Shown: positions 34,327 to 42,263 of the stretch, in pieces
Position numbering within the stretch: position 1 is the first letter of the stretch
How the letters are laid out: the number at the start of each line of letters is the position of its first letter
From: Pseudomonadota bacterium
Lineage (GTDB): Bacteria; SAR324; XYD2-FULL-50-16; JAHJRI01
Length of the DNA: 42,959 nt
Assembly (NCBI GenBank): GCA_022360105.1
Contig: JAKSDL010000100.1
Location: 1 to 42,959 of the forward strand
Direction of reading: 5' to 3'
Notes under the pieces: generated by a model
What the model was told of the DNA's origin: nothing
What the model saw: only the letters and a program-made list of their open reading frames with translations
Databases searched by the model: none
Made by a program: the position numbers and the translations under genes

Positions 34327-35466
34327 ATGAAGAGCGCCATAATATTTTTGATCACATTGTTTTTTTTAAGCCCAATCACAGGTTTTGCAGGTGTTGTTGG
34401 CAAGGGTAGTGCCCAGATTTTTAACAATAATGAAGGATCAGCTCGCAACCAGGCTTTGAACAATGCATTAAGAGATGCCGTAAAACAAGGTGTAGGGTTG
34501 TTTATCGATTCGCAAACCGAAGTAAAAAACTGGGCTGTCATAAGAGATGAGATATACGCAAGTGCGCGTGGCTTTGTAACGGAATACAAGGTGCTAAGGG
34601 ATGAACAAACCGGTGGTGTTTGGCATATTGAAATTGATGCAGAAGTTTCCTCAGCAGACATCAAATCAAAACTCAGCGAACTCAGGATTCTGCATCAAAA
34701 AATGGGTAACAAACGATTGATGATTATTTATCGTCCGACACATCCTGACGCGCTCAAGAAAACTCATAGTGCCGTTTCATCTGCTACAACTGCTTTGCAG
34801 GCGTCTTTATTGAAATCCGGTTTTCGGGTCTTTGACGCAAAATCCTTGGGTCACGTTATCGATGGAATTACTCAACGAGGGGCCCCAACAGAAGAATGGG
34901 TAAAAATTGCCGATCAACAGCAGGTAGATATTCTTTTGGAATTTGAGTTGATCGCAGGAGAGAAAAAACCGTTTTCCTCGTCTGCTTTTTCAGCGGCCAA
35001 AGTCAGTATCCAGGCCAGAAGCTATGATGTATCTACGGGACGATTAATGGCTAGTGTAGGAACAACCCAAAAACAGATGACTAATGCACGACGGGGAAGT
35101 TTTGACTGGAACAATGCTTTATCCAGAGCAGGTAACCGTGCCGGAAATGCTGCTGCAGATGTTATTATGCGGGATATCGTCAGCTATTACGAATCAGTAG
35201 GAGAAATTGGAAATGCCTTCCTTTTGGTATTCACCGATTTTACTGAGGACGAAGAATTTCAGATTCTGGAGATTCTAGAGAATCTTGAGGGGTACCAATC
35301 GATGACAGAATTGGAAAACATCCCCCTTCGATTGAGAGTGGAATACTTTTCTTCTATGGAAAAATCCCGCATGAGACGAAAGCTTTATCTGGCCTGCAGA
35401 GAAAAAGGCATCCGCCTTAAAACAAAAGAACTGGCCGGTAACCGTTTGATCTTTGCCAAACCTTAG
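34327..35466 (+). CDS. Secreted FlgT-like protein
   Basis: 379 aa from the ATG at 34327, which has AAAAGGA ~5 bases upstream; the ATG at 34276 lacks one and would bury the signal peptide. A Sec signal peptide occupies residues ~1-22 (ends TGFAG). Residues ~23-120 resemble the FlgT N-terminal domain: GKGSAQIFNNNEGSARNQAL, RDAVKQGVGLFIDSQTEV, ASARGFVTEYKVL. The middle part (KRLMIIYRPTHPD, QQQVDILLEFELI, KVSIQARSYDVSTGRLMAS) has the fold pattern of TolB/CsgG-like envelope proteins. FlgT builds the flagellar H-ring in Vibrio, but similar domains occur outside flagella, so function is open. Convergent with the TPR gene. Confidence 0.65.
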   Translation: MKSAIIFLITLFFLSPITGFAGVVGKGSAQIFNNNEGSARNQALNNALRDAVKQGVGLFIDSQTEVKNWAVIRDEIYASARGFVTEYKVLRDEQTGGVWHIEIDAEVSSADIKSKLSELRILHQKMGNKRLMIIYRPTHPDALKKTHSAVSSATTALQASLLKSGFRVFDAKSLGHVIDGITQRGAPTEEWVKIADQQQVDILLEFELIAGEKKPFSSSAFSAAKVSIQARSYDVSTGRLMASVGTTQKQMTNARRGSFDWNNALSRAGNRAGNAAADVIMRDIVSYYESVGEIGNAFLLVFTDFTEDEEFQILEILENLEGYQSMTELENIPLRLRVEYFSSMEKSRMRRKLYLACREKGIRLKTKELAGNRLIFAKP

Positions 35467-35471
35467 TATCC

Positions 35472-36230
35472 CTATGGTTTTGACCGCTGTTGAGAAACAG
35501 ATTGTAACAATTTTTCTTTAATGATCTGAAGTTGTTTGTAGTTTTCTTTTCGCATCTCCAACAATTCCTCTCTTAACGCAAGCGATTGTGACGAGAGAGG
35601 ATCGTTCTTCATGATACCAAGTTGTTCCGCAATCTTTTTCTCTTTTTCCCTCAGTTCTTTTAAGAGCTGATACAATTGTTTTTCATTTGCCTGATCGGTT
35701 TGCTGTTGACGCAGCTTGTCGTTAAGTAGTTTTAACTTAGCCCTGACCAGTACATAATTAAATTGCGCGTCTTCATCTGCGATAAATGAAGTGTCTGTAT
35801 ACTTGGACTGCTGCCTGTCCTGATCAATAATCGTGCGATAATGCAGCAGACTTTGTTCGAGCAACTCAATCGATTCCGTTAGATCTTCACTATTCTCAGA
35901 TAGCCTAAAATAGCTGTTACCCAGGTTATAGTGAACAATTTTTCTTTGATCAGCCCCTAACTTTCCCGAGTTAACCAATTCTTTCAAAAGATCAGCGGCC
36001 TTTTGGTAGTTGTTCTGCCTATAGTGCACTACGGCAAGATTGTATTTTGAAAGACCTTCATCCGGATGATCATTCAGTATCTCTTCCAGAGCGACCAGAT
36101 TTTCTTTTGGAGAATCCGGCTCCGCTTTGAAACCAAGCAACTTCCAGGTATTTTGTCCGCCAAACCAGATTGCGATACATATGATTAAGAGATTGATTCC
36201 TATAGTGAGTGAGATAGCCTTTTTGCTCAT
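35472..36230 (-). CDS. Membrane-anchored TPR protein
   Basis: 252 aa from MSKKAISL at 36230 (AGGT ~5 bases upstream; an ATG 27 bases earlier has no ribosome binding site). One N-terminal membrane segment at ~6-25. TPR repeats follow: EGLSKYNLAVVHYRQNNYQKAADLL and VHYNLGNSYFRLSENSEDL, then a long helical, Gln/Lys/Glu-rich coiled coil (~160-250). The layout is reminiscent of BatC-type TPR proteins that accompany von Willebrand A proteins, but no Bat neighbours are adjacent. Convergent with the FlgT-like gene, 5-bp gap. Function unknown. Confidence 0.75.
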   Translation of the reverse strand: MSKKAISLTIGINLLIICIAIWFGGQNTWKLLGFKAEPDSPKENLVALEEILNDHPDEGLSKYNLAVVHYRQNNYQKAADLLKELVNSGKLGADQRKIVHYNLGNSYFRLSENSEDLTESIELLEQSLLHYRTIIDQDRQQSKYTDTSFIADEDAQFNYVLVRAKLKLLNDKLRQQQTDQANEKQLYQLLKELREKEKKIAEQLGIMKNDPLSSQSLALREELLEMRKENYKQLQIIKEKLLQSVSQQRSKP

Positions 36231-36257
36231 CGTACCTGCTGTTGATAGTAAGCTCAT

Positions 36258-36961
36258 GTGTTTATATCTGTGCGTGATTGGATCATTATGTGTTCAAGGC
36301 GATTAACCGGTCAACCAGGTTTTCTACACCGCTGCAGGACTGCATAACACAACTAAAGCCTCTTATCATATGAAATAGCAATGTTGCAGGGTAATTTTAA
36401 GTAGTATTCGGTTATTTGTTCCAGCATGGGTGATTTCTTATTTTAAGATAATTGATCTGAACAAAAAAAAAGGTCAATGAATCCTGGACAAAATGATTTT
36501 TATTTCTTGCCTAATGTCACTTATCAAGAGGTCCAGCACTGTTTTTATTCGGAAAAATTCATTTCCAAAGCGATATACCTAACCCTTAATATTTTTAAAT
36601 GTGAAAAAATCTGATTTTATTCGGATTTTTCATCTTCTGTCAGAAACTCCTGTCAAGACAAACCGCTGGTTTCTCGAAATCCTCTGTTTAAAAAGGACAA
36701 GGCTTAGGTTTTTGTTTAACTGGTTGATATTATGTACTATAAAGATAAAAACCTTCTTACCCCACTAACAACAGGTATTGGGACAGATTTGGCCATGCAA
36801 CCGAAAAAGTGAAAAAAAAGAGTAAATTTGGGACGAAAGTCTTGACATTGTTTTGTTTTAGAGCCTAACTGGATTTAACGTTGTCAGGGAAAACAGCTTT
36901 ATTTTTTTCCATCAATGTTATTCAACTAATTTCCGGAAACTGAATTCAACAGGAGTAATTT
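36258..36961. other. ~700-bp gene-free region upstream of HU
   Basis: The longest non-coding stretch in the window and very AT-rich. No ORF of note. It contains an exact TTGACA at 36842-36847 (plus strand) that could be the hup -35, though the -10 position (CTAACT) is poor. It also holds two copies of TTTTATTCGGA (near 36544 and 36614) and an imperfect hairpin around 36602-36630. It must serve divergent promoters for the TPR gene and hup; a small RNA is possible but unproven. Confidence 0.5.
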
Positions 36962-37234
36962 ATGAACAAGGCAGAACTGATTGCAAAAGTTGCAGACAAG
37001 GCTGACGTTAGCAAGGCACAAGCTGAAAAATTATTGAATGCTACTCTTTCCAGTATTAATGAAGGTTTAACTAGTGATGGTAATTTGACCTTGGTAGGCT
37101 TCGGAACTTTTTCCGTAGTTAAAAGAGCTGCTAGAAAAGGAAGAAATCCTCAAACAGGTAAGACAATCAAAATTCCTGCTAAAAACGTAGTAAAATTCAA
37201 GCCAGGTAAAAACCTTAAGGATGCAGTAAACTAG
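36962..37234 (+). CDS. hup: HU-family DNA-binding protein
   Basis: 90 aa nucleoid protein. MNKAELIAKVADKADVSKAQ, TLVGFGTFSVVKRAARKGRN and the DNA-binding arm RNPQTGKTIKIPAKNVVKFK are diagnostic of HU/IHF-type proteins; the sequence is HU-like rather than IHF-like. AGGAG lies 7 bases before the ATG. Monocistronic, with a stable hairpin after the stop. The long AT-rich leader is compatible with high, growth-controlled expression. Confidence 0.97.
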   Translation: MNKAELIAKVADKADVSKAQAEKLLNATLSSINEGLTSDGNLTLVGFGTFSVVKRAARKGRNPQTGKTIKIPAKNVVKFKPGKNLKDAVN

Positions 37235-37253
37235 TTTAAACCATTGCATTTAC

Positions 37254-37300
37254 CCAGTTAAACATACCCAAACGTATTCAGTTTTGGGTATATTAACTGG
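37254..37300. terminator. Long hairpin between hup and the barrel gene
   Basis: CCAGTTAA (37254-37261) pairs with TTAACTGG (37293-37300), and ATACCCAAA (37264-37272) with TTTGGGTAT (37283-37291): about 17 bp in two blocks with a small bulge. It lies 20 bp after the hup stop and between convergent genes, so it probably serves both as a 3'-end structure. There is no U-run directly after it on either strand. Confidence 0.6.
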
Positions 37301-37345
37301 CTTCAAAATTCCCTCTCTCCTCGCTTCCCGGAATGTAGTCAAACT

Positions 37346-37960
37346 TTAAAACCTTGCAACAAAAGCCAGTGATGTTCCGGAAGATGTAAACGCACGGTCC
37401 TCCCCGTCTTCGGTTTTGATTGTAATTTGTTCATAGTGGTAACCGGGAACGATTACAATATTGGCGGATATAGCTATTTTCAGCCCCAGACTTACAAAAG
37501 GTCCATATCCGGTTCCCGAGGTCTTCCCAACTTCGCTTCCCGGGTATTCAAAATCATATTCATATTTTTGAACCGAAAGACCGGCTCCGACATATGGAGA
37601 CAAGTCAGTATCATTGTCAGAATTTACATCAAAATCATAACTCCAGCGAACACCTCCTGTTAAAGTTGAGTTACTGGATTTCAAGTCATAGCTTTCACCG
37701 TTTTCCGTGTGAGTTCCACTGGCGCTACCATTGCTTAATCTTAAAAAATATGACCATTGTTCGGAAAAATGGCTCATATATGAAACGGCCAATTGACTTC
37801 CGCTGAGAGTGTCGTCTCCATCTGTTTTTTGGTAAGCTCCGTACGAAATACTTGTAACCGAACGATACGTTTCTTCTGAAAACACCTGGCTATGAAAAGT
37901 CAGTATTAAACCTGCGATCAGGGTAAATTGTGTGATCAGTTTTTTATTCATATTACTCAT
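37346..37960 (-). CDS. Outer-membrane beta-barrel protein
   Basis: 204 aa. The signal peptide is at ~1-28 (hydrophobic FTLIAGLILTFHSQVFS); the ATG three codons on is an alternative start. Alternating aromatic/hydrophobic strands follow: SVTSISYGAYQK, QLAVSYMSHFSEQWSYFLRLS, LTGGVRWSYDFDV, LSPYVGAGLSVQKYEYDF, GYGPFVSLGLKIAISANIVIV and a final strand ending SLAFVARF with terminal Phe, the BAM signal. About 8 strands fit the OmpA/OmpX-like porin-family size. The role could be adhesion, structure or none known. Convergent with hup. Confidence 0.8.
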   Translation of the reverse strand: MSNMNKKLITQFTLIAGLILTFHSQVFSEETYRSVTSISYGAYQKTDGDDTLSGSQLAVSYMSHFSEQWSYFLRLSNGSASGTHTENGESYDLKSSNSTLTGGVRWSYDFDVNSDNDTDLSPYVGAGLSVQKYEYDFEYPGSEVGKTSGTGYGPFVSLGLKIAISANIVIVPGYHYEQITIKTEDGEDRAFTSSGTSLAFVARF

Positions 37961-38000
37961 TTGCTGTTTTTTATTAGTCGCAATTTTATATTATATAAAC

Positions 38001-38480
38001 CTATTCAAATCCTTCCGGGTATTCGTCTTCAGAAATTCCCAGACGATTGGCGATTTTCGGGGACAAAAGGGCGAAATTAGCTTCAGCTTTAACGCATTCA
38101 CGCCCATTTTTGTCTAGTATCAAACCTTCCACTACAACTTCCCTTTCATTATTTTTCTTCTTGATTCGACCGATGGCTTTTACGCAATCTCCGACCAAAA
38201 CGGATTTCAGAAACGTCACATTCAGATTTTTAGTCATAACCAGCTTCCGCAGGAAGTGAATAGCTGTCCAACTCATTATCTCGTCCAGAATTGTCGTCAA
38301 TACACCTCCATGAACGAGATTGTTCCAGCCGCAAAGATGTTTTGGTACAATCACTTCAGATACGACAGTTTCTTTTCCTGCTTTGAATGTCATTTTTAGA
38401 CCGACTGGATTTTCAGTGCTGCAACCAAAACATGCGCCGTTAAAACGGTTGGGTATAGGCTCCAAAATTTCATTAGACAT
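38001..38480 (-). CDS. Hotdog-fold thioesterase (PaaI-like)
   Basis: 159 aa single-hotdog protein. The core is HLCGWNNLVHGGVLTTILDEIMSWTA: HGG followed by the catalytic-type Asp/Glu, then TKNLNVTFLKSVLVGDCVKAIGRI. It probably hydrolyses an acyl-CoA; the substrate is not predictable. The N-terminal CFGCSTENPVGLKM is common in this branch. No signal peptide. It lies 40 bp upstream of the barrel gene on the same strand. Confidence 0.85.
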   Translation of the reverse strand: MSNEILEPIPNRFNGACFGCSTENPVGLKMTFKAGKETVVSEVIVPKHLCGWNNLVHGGVLTTILDEIMSWTAIHFLRKLVMTKNLNVTFLKSVLVGDCVKAIGRIKKKNNEREVVVEGLILDKNGRECVKAEANFALLSPKIANRLGISEDEYPEGFE

Positions 38481-38803
38481 TGAATTTACCGGGTATAATC
38501 TGGATATTGTTCACTCAACTAAGCTGAGTTGTCTCAAGTATGTCTAGTATAAATACAGGAATCTATCAAAATGGTGCAACCGGTACCTGCTTCTAGTAAA
38601 GAATAAGGGTGCAATTCTACTTCAAACAAAAGAAGAGCAGTCTTTCGTGTGCATTTCTGTCTGATATGAGTTCCTGTTAGATTTTGAATATGCTATGTTT
38701 CTTTTTGATTTTGGTATCATAGATTGGCTCAGATGATGTAGTTTTTGATTGTGAGTTTGTTTTAAATTAACGGCCAGGCAACAGATTATAAACGGAGTGA
38801 CAG
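38481..38803. other. 323-bp gene-free region
   Basis: Divergent gap between the thioesterase and the 176-aa gene; it must hold both promoters. A small inverted repeat (CAACT...AGTTG) lies near 38516-38531. No good -35/-10 pair was found on the plus strand, and no RNA gene was recognised. Confidence 0.45.
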
Positions 38804-39334
38804 ATGGGAGAATTAATGAATCAGCTGCCCCCTGAAATTCAGATACATATCAAGGGTATTACTAAGTCGGCAGGATTAGCAGATGATGAAGAATCATACG
38901 AGAAGATGGCAAAAGGGTGGTTGGACAAAAAGAAGATTTTTGAAGAGCAGATTGCAGACCAAGATATGATTGAAATTGAGTCATTAGGAGTCGAAGATTC
39001 TAAAGGGGCGGTTGCCTTGACCTATTCAGGCTCCCTGGTATTAATAGGCCCCCTGGTGGATGGGTATCGAAAAGCTGCTTATAACAGCATTGGGATCAGA
39101 AAAAACGTACCGGATTCCATGGTGCAAGAAAACTCGAAATTATCTTCCGAGGTCGCAATTAACAGCCCGATAGAATTCGAAGTGGGACCTGTAAAAAGCA
39201 CGTCTTCGATATTTAAAATTGCAGTTTGTAAGGATGATTTGGATGCTATTGAGCAGGAAGAGAAAATATCAGAAGTGACAGTTGTTATGACCAATGAATT
39301 TGTCAACGTGAACAAAGACCTGATTCCGGTCTAG
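38804..39334 (+). CDS. Uncharacterised 176-aa protein
   Basis: Not recognised. GGAG lies 6 bases before the ATG, so the start is good. The first ~70 residues are helical and acidic (PEIQIHIKGITKSAGLADDE, KMAKGWLDKKKIFEEQI). The rest is beta-rich: KGAVALTYSGSLVLIGPLVDG, SEVAINSPIEFEVGPVKSTSSIFKIAV and SEVTVVMTNEFVNVNKDLI. No signal peptide or membrane span. It is 70 bp upstream of the Ser/Thr kinase and on the same strand, so it may be the first gene of that operon or a kinase substrate (inference). Confidence 0.7.
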   Translation: MGELMNQLPPEIQIHIKGITKSAGLADDEESYEKMAKGWLDKKKIFEEQIADQDMIEIESLGVEDSKGAVALTYSGSLVLIGPLVDGYRKAAYNSIGIRKNVPDSMVQENSKLSSEVAINSPIEFEVGPVKSTSSIFKIAVCKDDLDAIEQEEKISEVTVVMTNEFVNVNKDLIPV

Positions 39335-39404
39335 CAAAACCAAAAAGATTGCCCATATTTATTGAATTCAAAAACTTAATCAAGTGCAATAATAACCCAC
39401 AGTT

Positions 39405-41348
39405 ATGCCTACACAACCTACGCAAATCGGAAAGTACAAAGTGATTTCCCAAATCGGGAAAGGAGGTATGGGAGCTGTTTATAAAGCTGTTCATCCTACA
39501 CTTAAAAGGACCGTTATCATCAAAAAACTGACATTGACCGGGAGTCAGGATTTTATTGAGCGATTCAGACGGGAAGCTCAGTTGATGATGGAGTTCACCA
39601 ACGAAAAGATTGTAAGGGTTTACGACCACTTTAAAGCCGGAGATGCGTATCATATTGTGATGGAGTATGTGGACGGTATTACTCTGGAGGATTTGATAGA
39701 GTCGAGGCGTTTTTTAGCGGAAGAAGCAGCCCTGCTTATTTTTTCCGAAATTTGCCAGGCCTTGAAATACGCCCATGACAGAAACGTCATTCACAGGGAT
39801 ATCAAACCTGCCAATATCCTTATTTCCAAATCCGGGGTTGTTAAACTTGTTGATTTTGGAGTGTCAACCAGTCTGGATGCCAGTGATGAAGACGGATTGA
39901 CCAAAGCAGGTATGACAATAGGAACCCCCTCCTACTTAGCACCTGAACAAATATCCAATGCAAAAAACAGGGATAAACGTTCCGATATCTATTCCTTGGG
40001 GGTGATGCTTTATGAAATGGTCATCGGGAAAAAACCTTTTCGTGGAGGTTTTAACCCCGAAGTCATTGCGATGATCGAAAAAGGGAAATACCTGGCGCCA
40101 CGAAAAATCAATCCGAAAATAAAACCGTTTATTCAAAGAATTATAAAAAAAGCTATGCACCACAAGGTGAATAGACGTTATCAGGATCTTGGATTGGTAG
40201 TTAAAAAGGTCTCCCGTTATCTAAAACGCTATAAGTCGGATGAGCAGATTCAGCAAACCATAAAGACATACCTGGAAGGAAAAGAAGATCCGTTTCAAAA
40301 GAAGAAAAGTATGGTGGGGGGAATGGTTGGAAAGCTGGCAATGGCTGGTCTGATCATCTCAATTGTAGTTTGCTCAGCGAGCTTGGGGGTTTTCTGGGGG
40401 ACCAAGAAAGGGCTGCACTACGAGTGGTTCTATGCTGACGAGTACGGAGCTGTCCAACTGTTGGTAAAGATTCGAAAAAGCTATAAATCAGAGAATGATA
40501 GCTATGTAAACGCGTCTTTGTTTAAGGAAGAAAACAACACCTTAAGCCTGGTGAAAGACACAAAATTTGAATTCAAAGCTGTTAAAGAACTGGAAAGCAA
40601 TGCATACTACACCTTGATGTCTCAAAAGGTTTATTTGCCGCAAAATGTCTATAAACTTGTCTTGTATGCCGAAAACGAACAATATCGTGAGAATTTTTTT
40701 CTTTTTCCCCGATCCATTCAAAAAGATCTTTTAAGTACAAGCGAATCCCTCAAAATTTCTTTCACTGTTGACAGATCGCTGCCTTCATTGCCTGTTCATG
40801 CAGATTATTCGGTGTATACCATTCACACCAATGAATCTATCACAACTCAAGCGGAGGTTTCGGTGTTGAGTCGTTCGGAATGGAAGACTTGGTCGGATTT
40901 TGCAGCTAAGAGCAAGAAAAATCCGGGATTCATGTCGGGTAAACGGTATCGTATCAGATTCAAGCATCCCGATTTTTATACCAGATATTACAATTTGACG
41001 ATTCGTCCGGAACAAACCAAAGTATCTGTCAAAATAAAAATGATACCGGTTCCGGCGACCATCTTTTTAAGTTCAAATTTAAAAGGTACCAAGCTGCTAA
41101 TAAATGATTCTGAATATTATGTTGATGGAGGGCGTAATCGAATAATTAAAAAGCTACCGGTATTATCGGGATCAAAACAAAAAATACTGCTATCACCGGG
41201 TGACTACTATTTAACTGCGGAATCAGGAAAGTTTTTGTTTGGAGCAGAGCCTTCCAAGGAAACTCTCCGTGTAAAATCCGGAGAACAGATTCATCTGGCA
41301 GTCAATGAAACACCTGAGAATAAGAATCTACAATTTAAATTCCAATAG
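39405..41348 (+). CDS. Transmembrane Ser/Thr protein kinase (PknB-like)
   Basis: 647 aa. The cytoplasmic kinase domain (~8-270) has all catalytic elements: Gly loop GKGGMGAVYKA (18-28), K40, E57, HRDIKPANIL (130-139), DFG (150-152), an activation loop with T170/T173 before APE (179-181), and DIYSLGVMLYEM. It is an RD kinase and looks active. A membrane segment lies at ~311-331. The outer ~315 residues contain beta-sandwich repeats (one near 545-645, PATIFLSSNLKGTKLLIND, is PEGA-like) and no PASTA repeats. No clear ribosome binding site. The next gene starts 13 bp after the stop, so an operon with the FHA protein is likely. The ligand is unknown. Confidence 0.92.
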   Translation: MPTQPTQIGKYKVISQIGKGGMGAVYKAVHPTLKRTVIIKKLTLTGSQDFIERFRREAQLMMEFTNEKIVRVYDHFKAGDAYHIVMEYVDGITLEDLIESRRFLAEEAALLIFSEICQALKYAHDRNVIHRDIKPANILISKSGVVKLVDFGVSTSLDASDEDGLTKAGMTIGTPSYLAPEQISNAKNRDKRSDIYSLGVMLYEMVIGKKPFRGGFNPEVIAMIEKGKYLAPRKINPKIKPFIQRIIKKAMHHKVNRRYQDLGLVVKKVSRYLKRYKSDEQIQQTIKTYLEGKEDPFQKKKSMVGGMVGKLAMAGLIISIVVCSASLGVFWGTKKGLHYEWFYADEYGAVQLLVKIRKSYKSENDSYVNASLFKEENNTLSLVKDTKFEFKAVKELESNAYYTLMSQKVYLPQNVYKLVLYAENEQYRENFFLFPRSIQKDLLSTSESLKISFTVDRSLPSLPVHADYSVYTIHTNESITTQAEVSVLSRSEWKTWSDFAAKSKKNPGFMSGKRYRIRFKHPDFYTRYYNLTIRPEQTKVSVKIKMIPVPATIFLSSNLKGTKLLINDSEYYVDGGRNRIIKKLPVLSGSKQKILLSPGDYYLTAESGKFLFGAEPSKETLRVKSGEQIHLAVNETPENKNLQFKFQ

Positions 41349-41361
41349 TTTAGGAGAAAGC

Positions 41362-42252
41362 ATGTCAACGCTTATTAGAAAGCTTGTTTTTGGATGTATT
41401 GGATTGTTGGGGGGACTCGCTGCATGGCCTCTTGCAGAGCTTTTGCTGATGATACAATCGGGATTTTCTTCGTTTTTGGTATTTACCATCAGTCTTGGTG
41501 CCGTTTTTGGTGCAATCATGGGAGCTTTTCTGGGAAGCAGCGAAGGAATTACCTTGTCGATAAAGCCCAAGATCATTCCGGGAATGATAACAGGCTCGTT
41601 GGTTGGAGTTCTGGGAGGTATTGTTGGATTTCTAATCGGACAGGGAATATTAGCTGTAACGAGTGAGATTGTCTTCCATTCCAATAAATCCCTCAGAGCC
41701 ATCGGTATTCCTGTCTCACGCATTGTCAGCTGGACATTTCTCGGCATGTTTATAGGTATGGTGGAAGGTGTTCGGGCTGTATCCTGGTCTAAAATAAGGG
41801 TTGGTATCTTAGGAGGAATTGTAGGCGGCGCCCTGGGCGGGCTAACAATGGAGTTTTTAAACGCACAGTTCTCCGGAATGCTTTTCTCCCGTCTGGCTGG
41901 AATGATGGTTTTTGGATTCTTAATCGGCCTCTTCTACGGATTGTTTGAGAAAGGATTATCAAATGGGGTTCTCAGGTTGTTAAACGGACAGTTAAAAGGC
42001 AAAGAATATCTGCTGGTTCAACGCAAAATTAAGATTGGTACCTCACCCAAGGCAGATATCCAACTTTTAGATTATAGAGATGTGGCTGACATGCATGCTC
42101 AGCTGGTCGTTAAAAGAGATGTGGTAAACATCAGTCAGGAAACGGATAACCATCGAATTTTAGTCAATGAAGAGAAGGTTGAAGAACACACACTTAAGTT
42201 TGAGGATGTGCTGCAAATTGGTACAGCAAAATTTCTTTTTTTCTACAAATAA
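41362..42252 (+). CDS. Polytopic membrane protein with C-terminal FHA-like domain
   Basis: 296 aa from the ATG at 41362 (GGAG 7 bases upstream; the frame extends to 41305 inside the kinase). Residues ~8-198 hold about six glycine-rich membrane segments (GCIGLLGGLAAW, LGAVFGAIMGAFLG, GVLGGIVGFLIG, GILGGIVGGALGGL, MVFGFLIGLFYGL). Residues ~215-296 form an FHA-like beta-sandwich (RKIKIGTSPKADIQLLD, HAQLVVKRDVVNIS, LKFEDVLQIGTAKFLF). The phosphothreonine-contact residues look altered: the usual GR is GT, and S in the S-x-x-H motif is A. It is sandwiched between the kinase and the VWA protein, a natural place for a kinase-responsive transducer. Confidence 0.8.
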   Translation: MSTLIRKLVFGCIGLLGGLAAWPLAELLLMIQSGFSSFLVFTISLGAVFGAIMGAFLGSSEGITLSIKPKIIPGMITGSLVGVLGGIVGFLIGQGILAVTSEIVFHSNKSLRAIGIPVSRIVSWTFLGMFIGMVEGVRAVSWSKIRVGILGGIVGGALGGLTMEFLNAQFSGMLFSRLAGMMVFGFLIGLFYGLFEKGLSNGVLRLLNGQLKGKEYLLVQRKIKIGTSPKADIQLLDYRDVADMHAQLVVKRDVVNISQETDNHRILVNEEKVEEHTLKFEDVLQIGTAKFLFFYK

Positions 42253-42263
42253 GGGAGTAAGCA

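Noticed and set aside
36842..36870. Full sigma-70 promoter for hup
   Set aside because: The -35 is exact but no acceptable -10 lies 16-18 bases on, so it is mentioned only as part of the intergenic region.
41328..41747. 139-aa Pro-rich minus-strand ORF
   Set aside because: Antisense to the glycine-rich membrane segments of the FHA protein; Gly codons read as Pro on the other strand.
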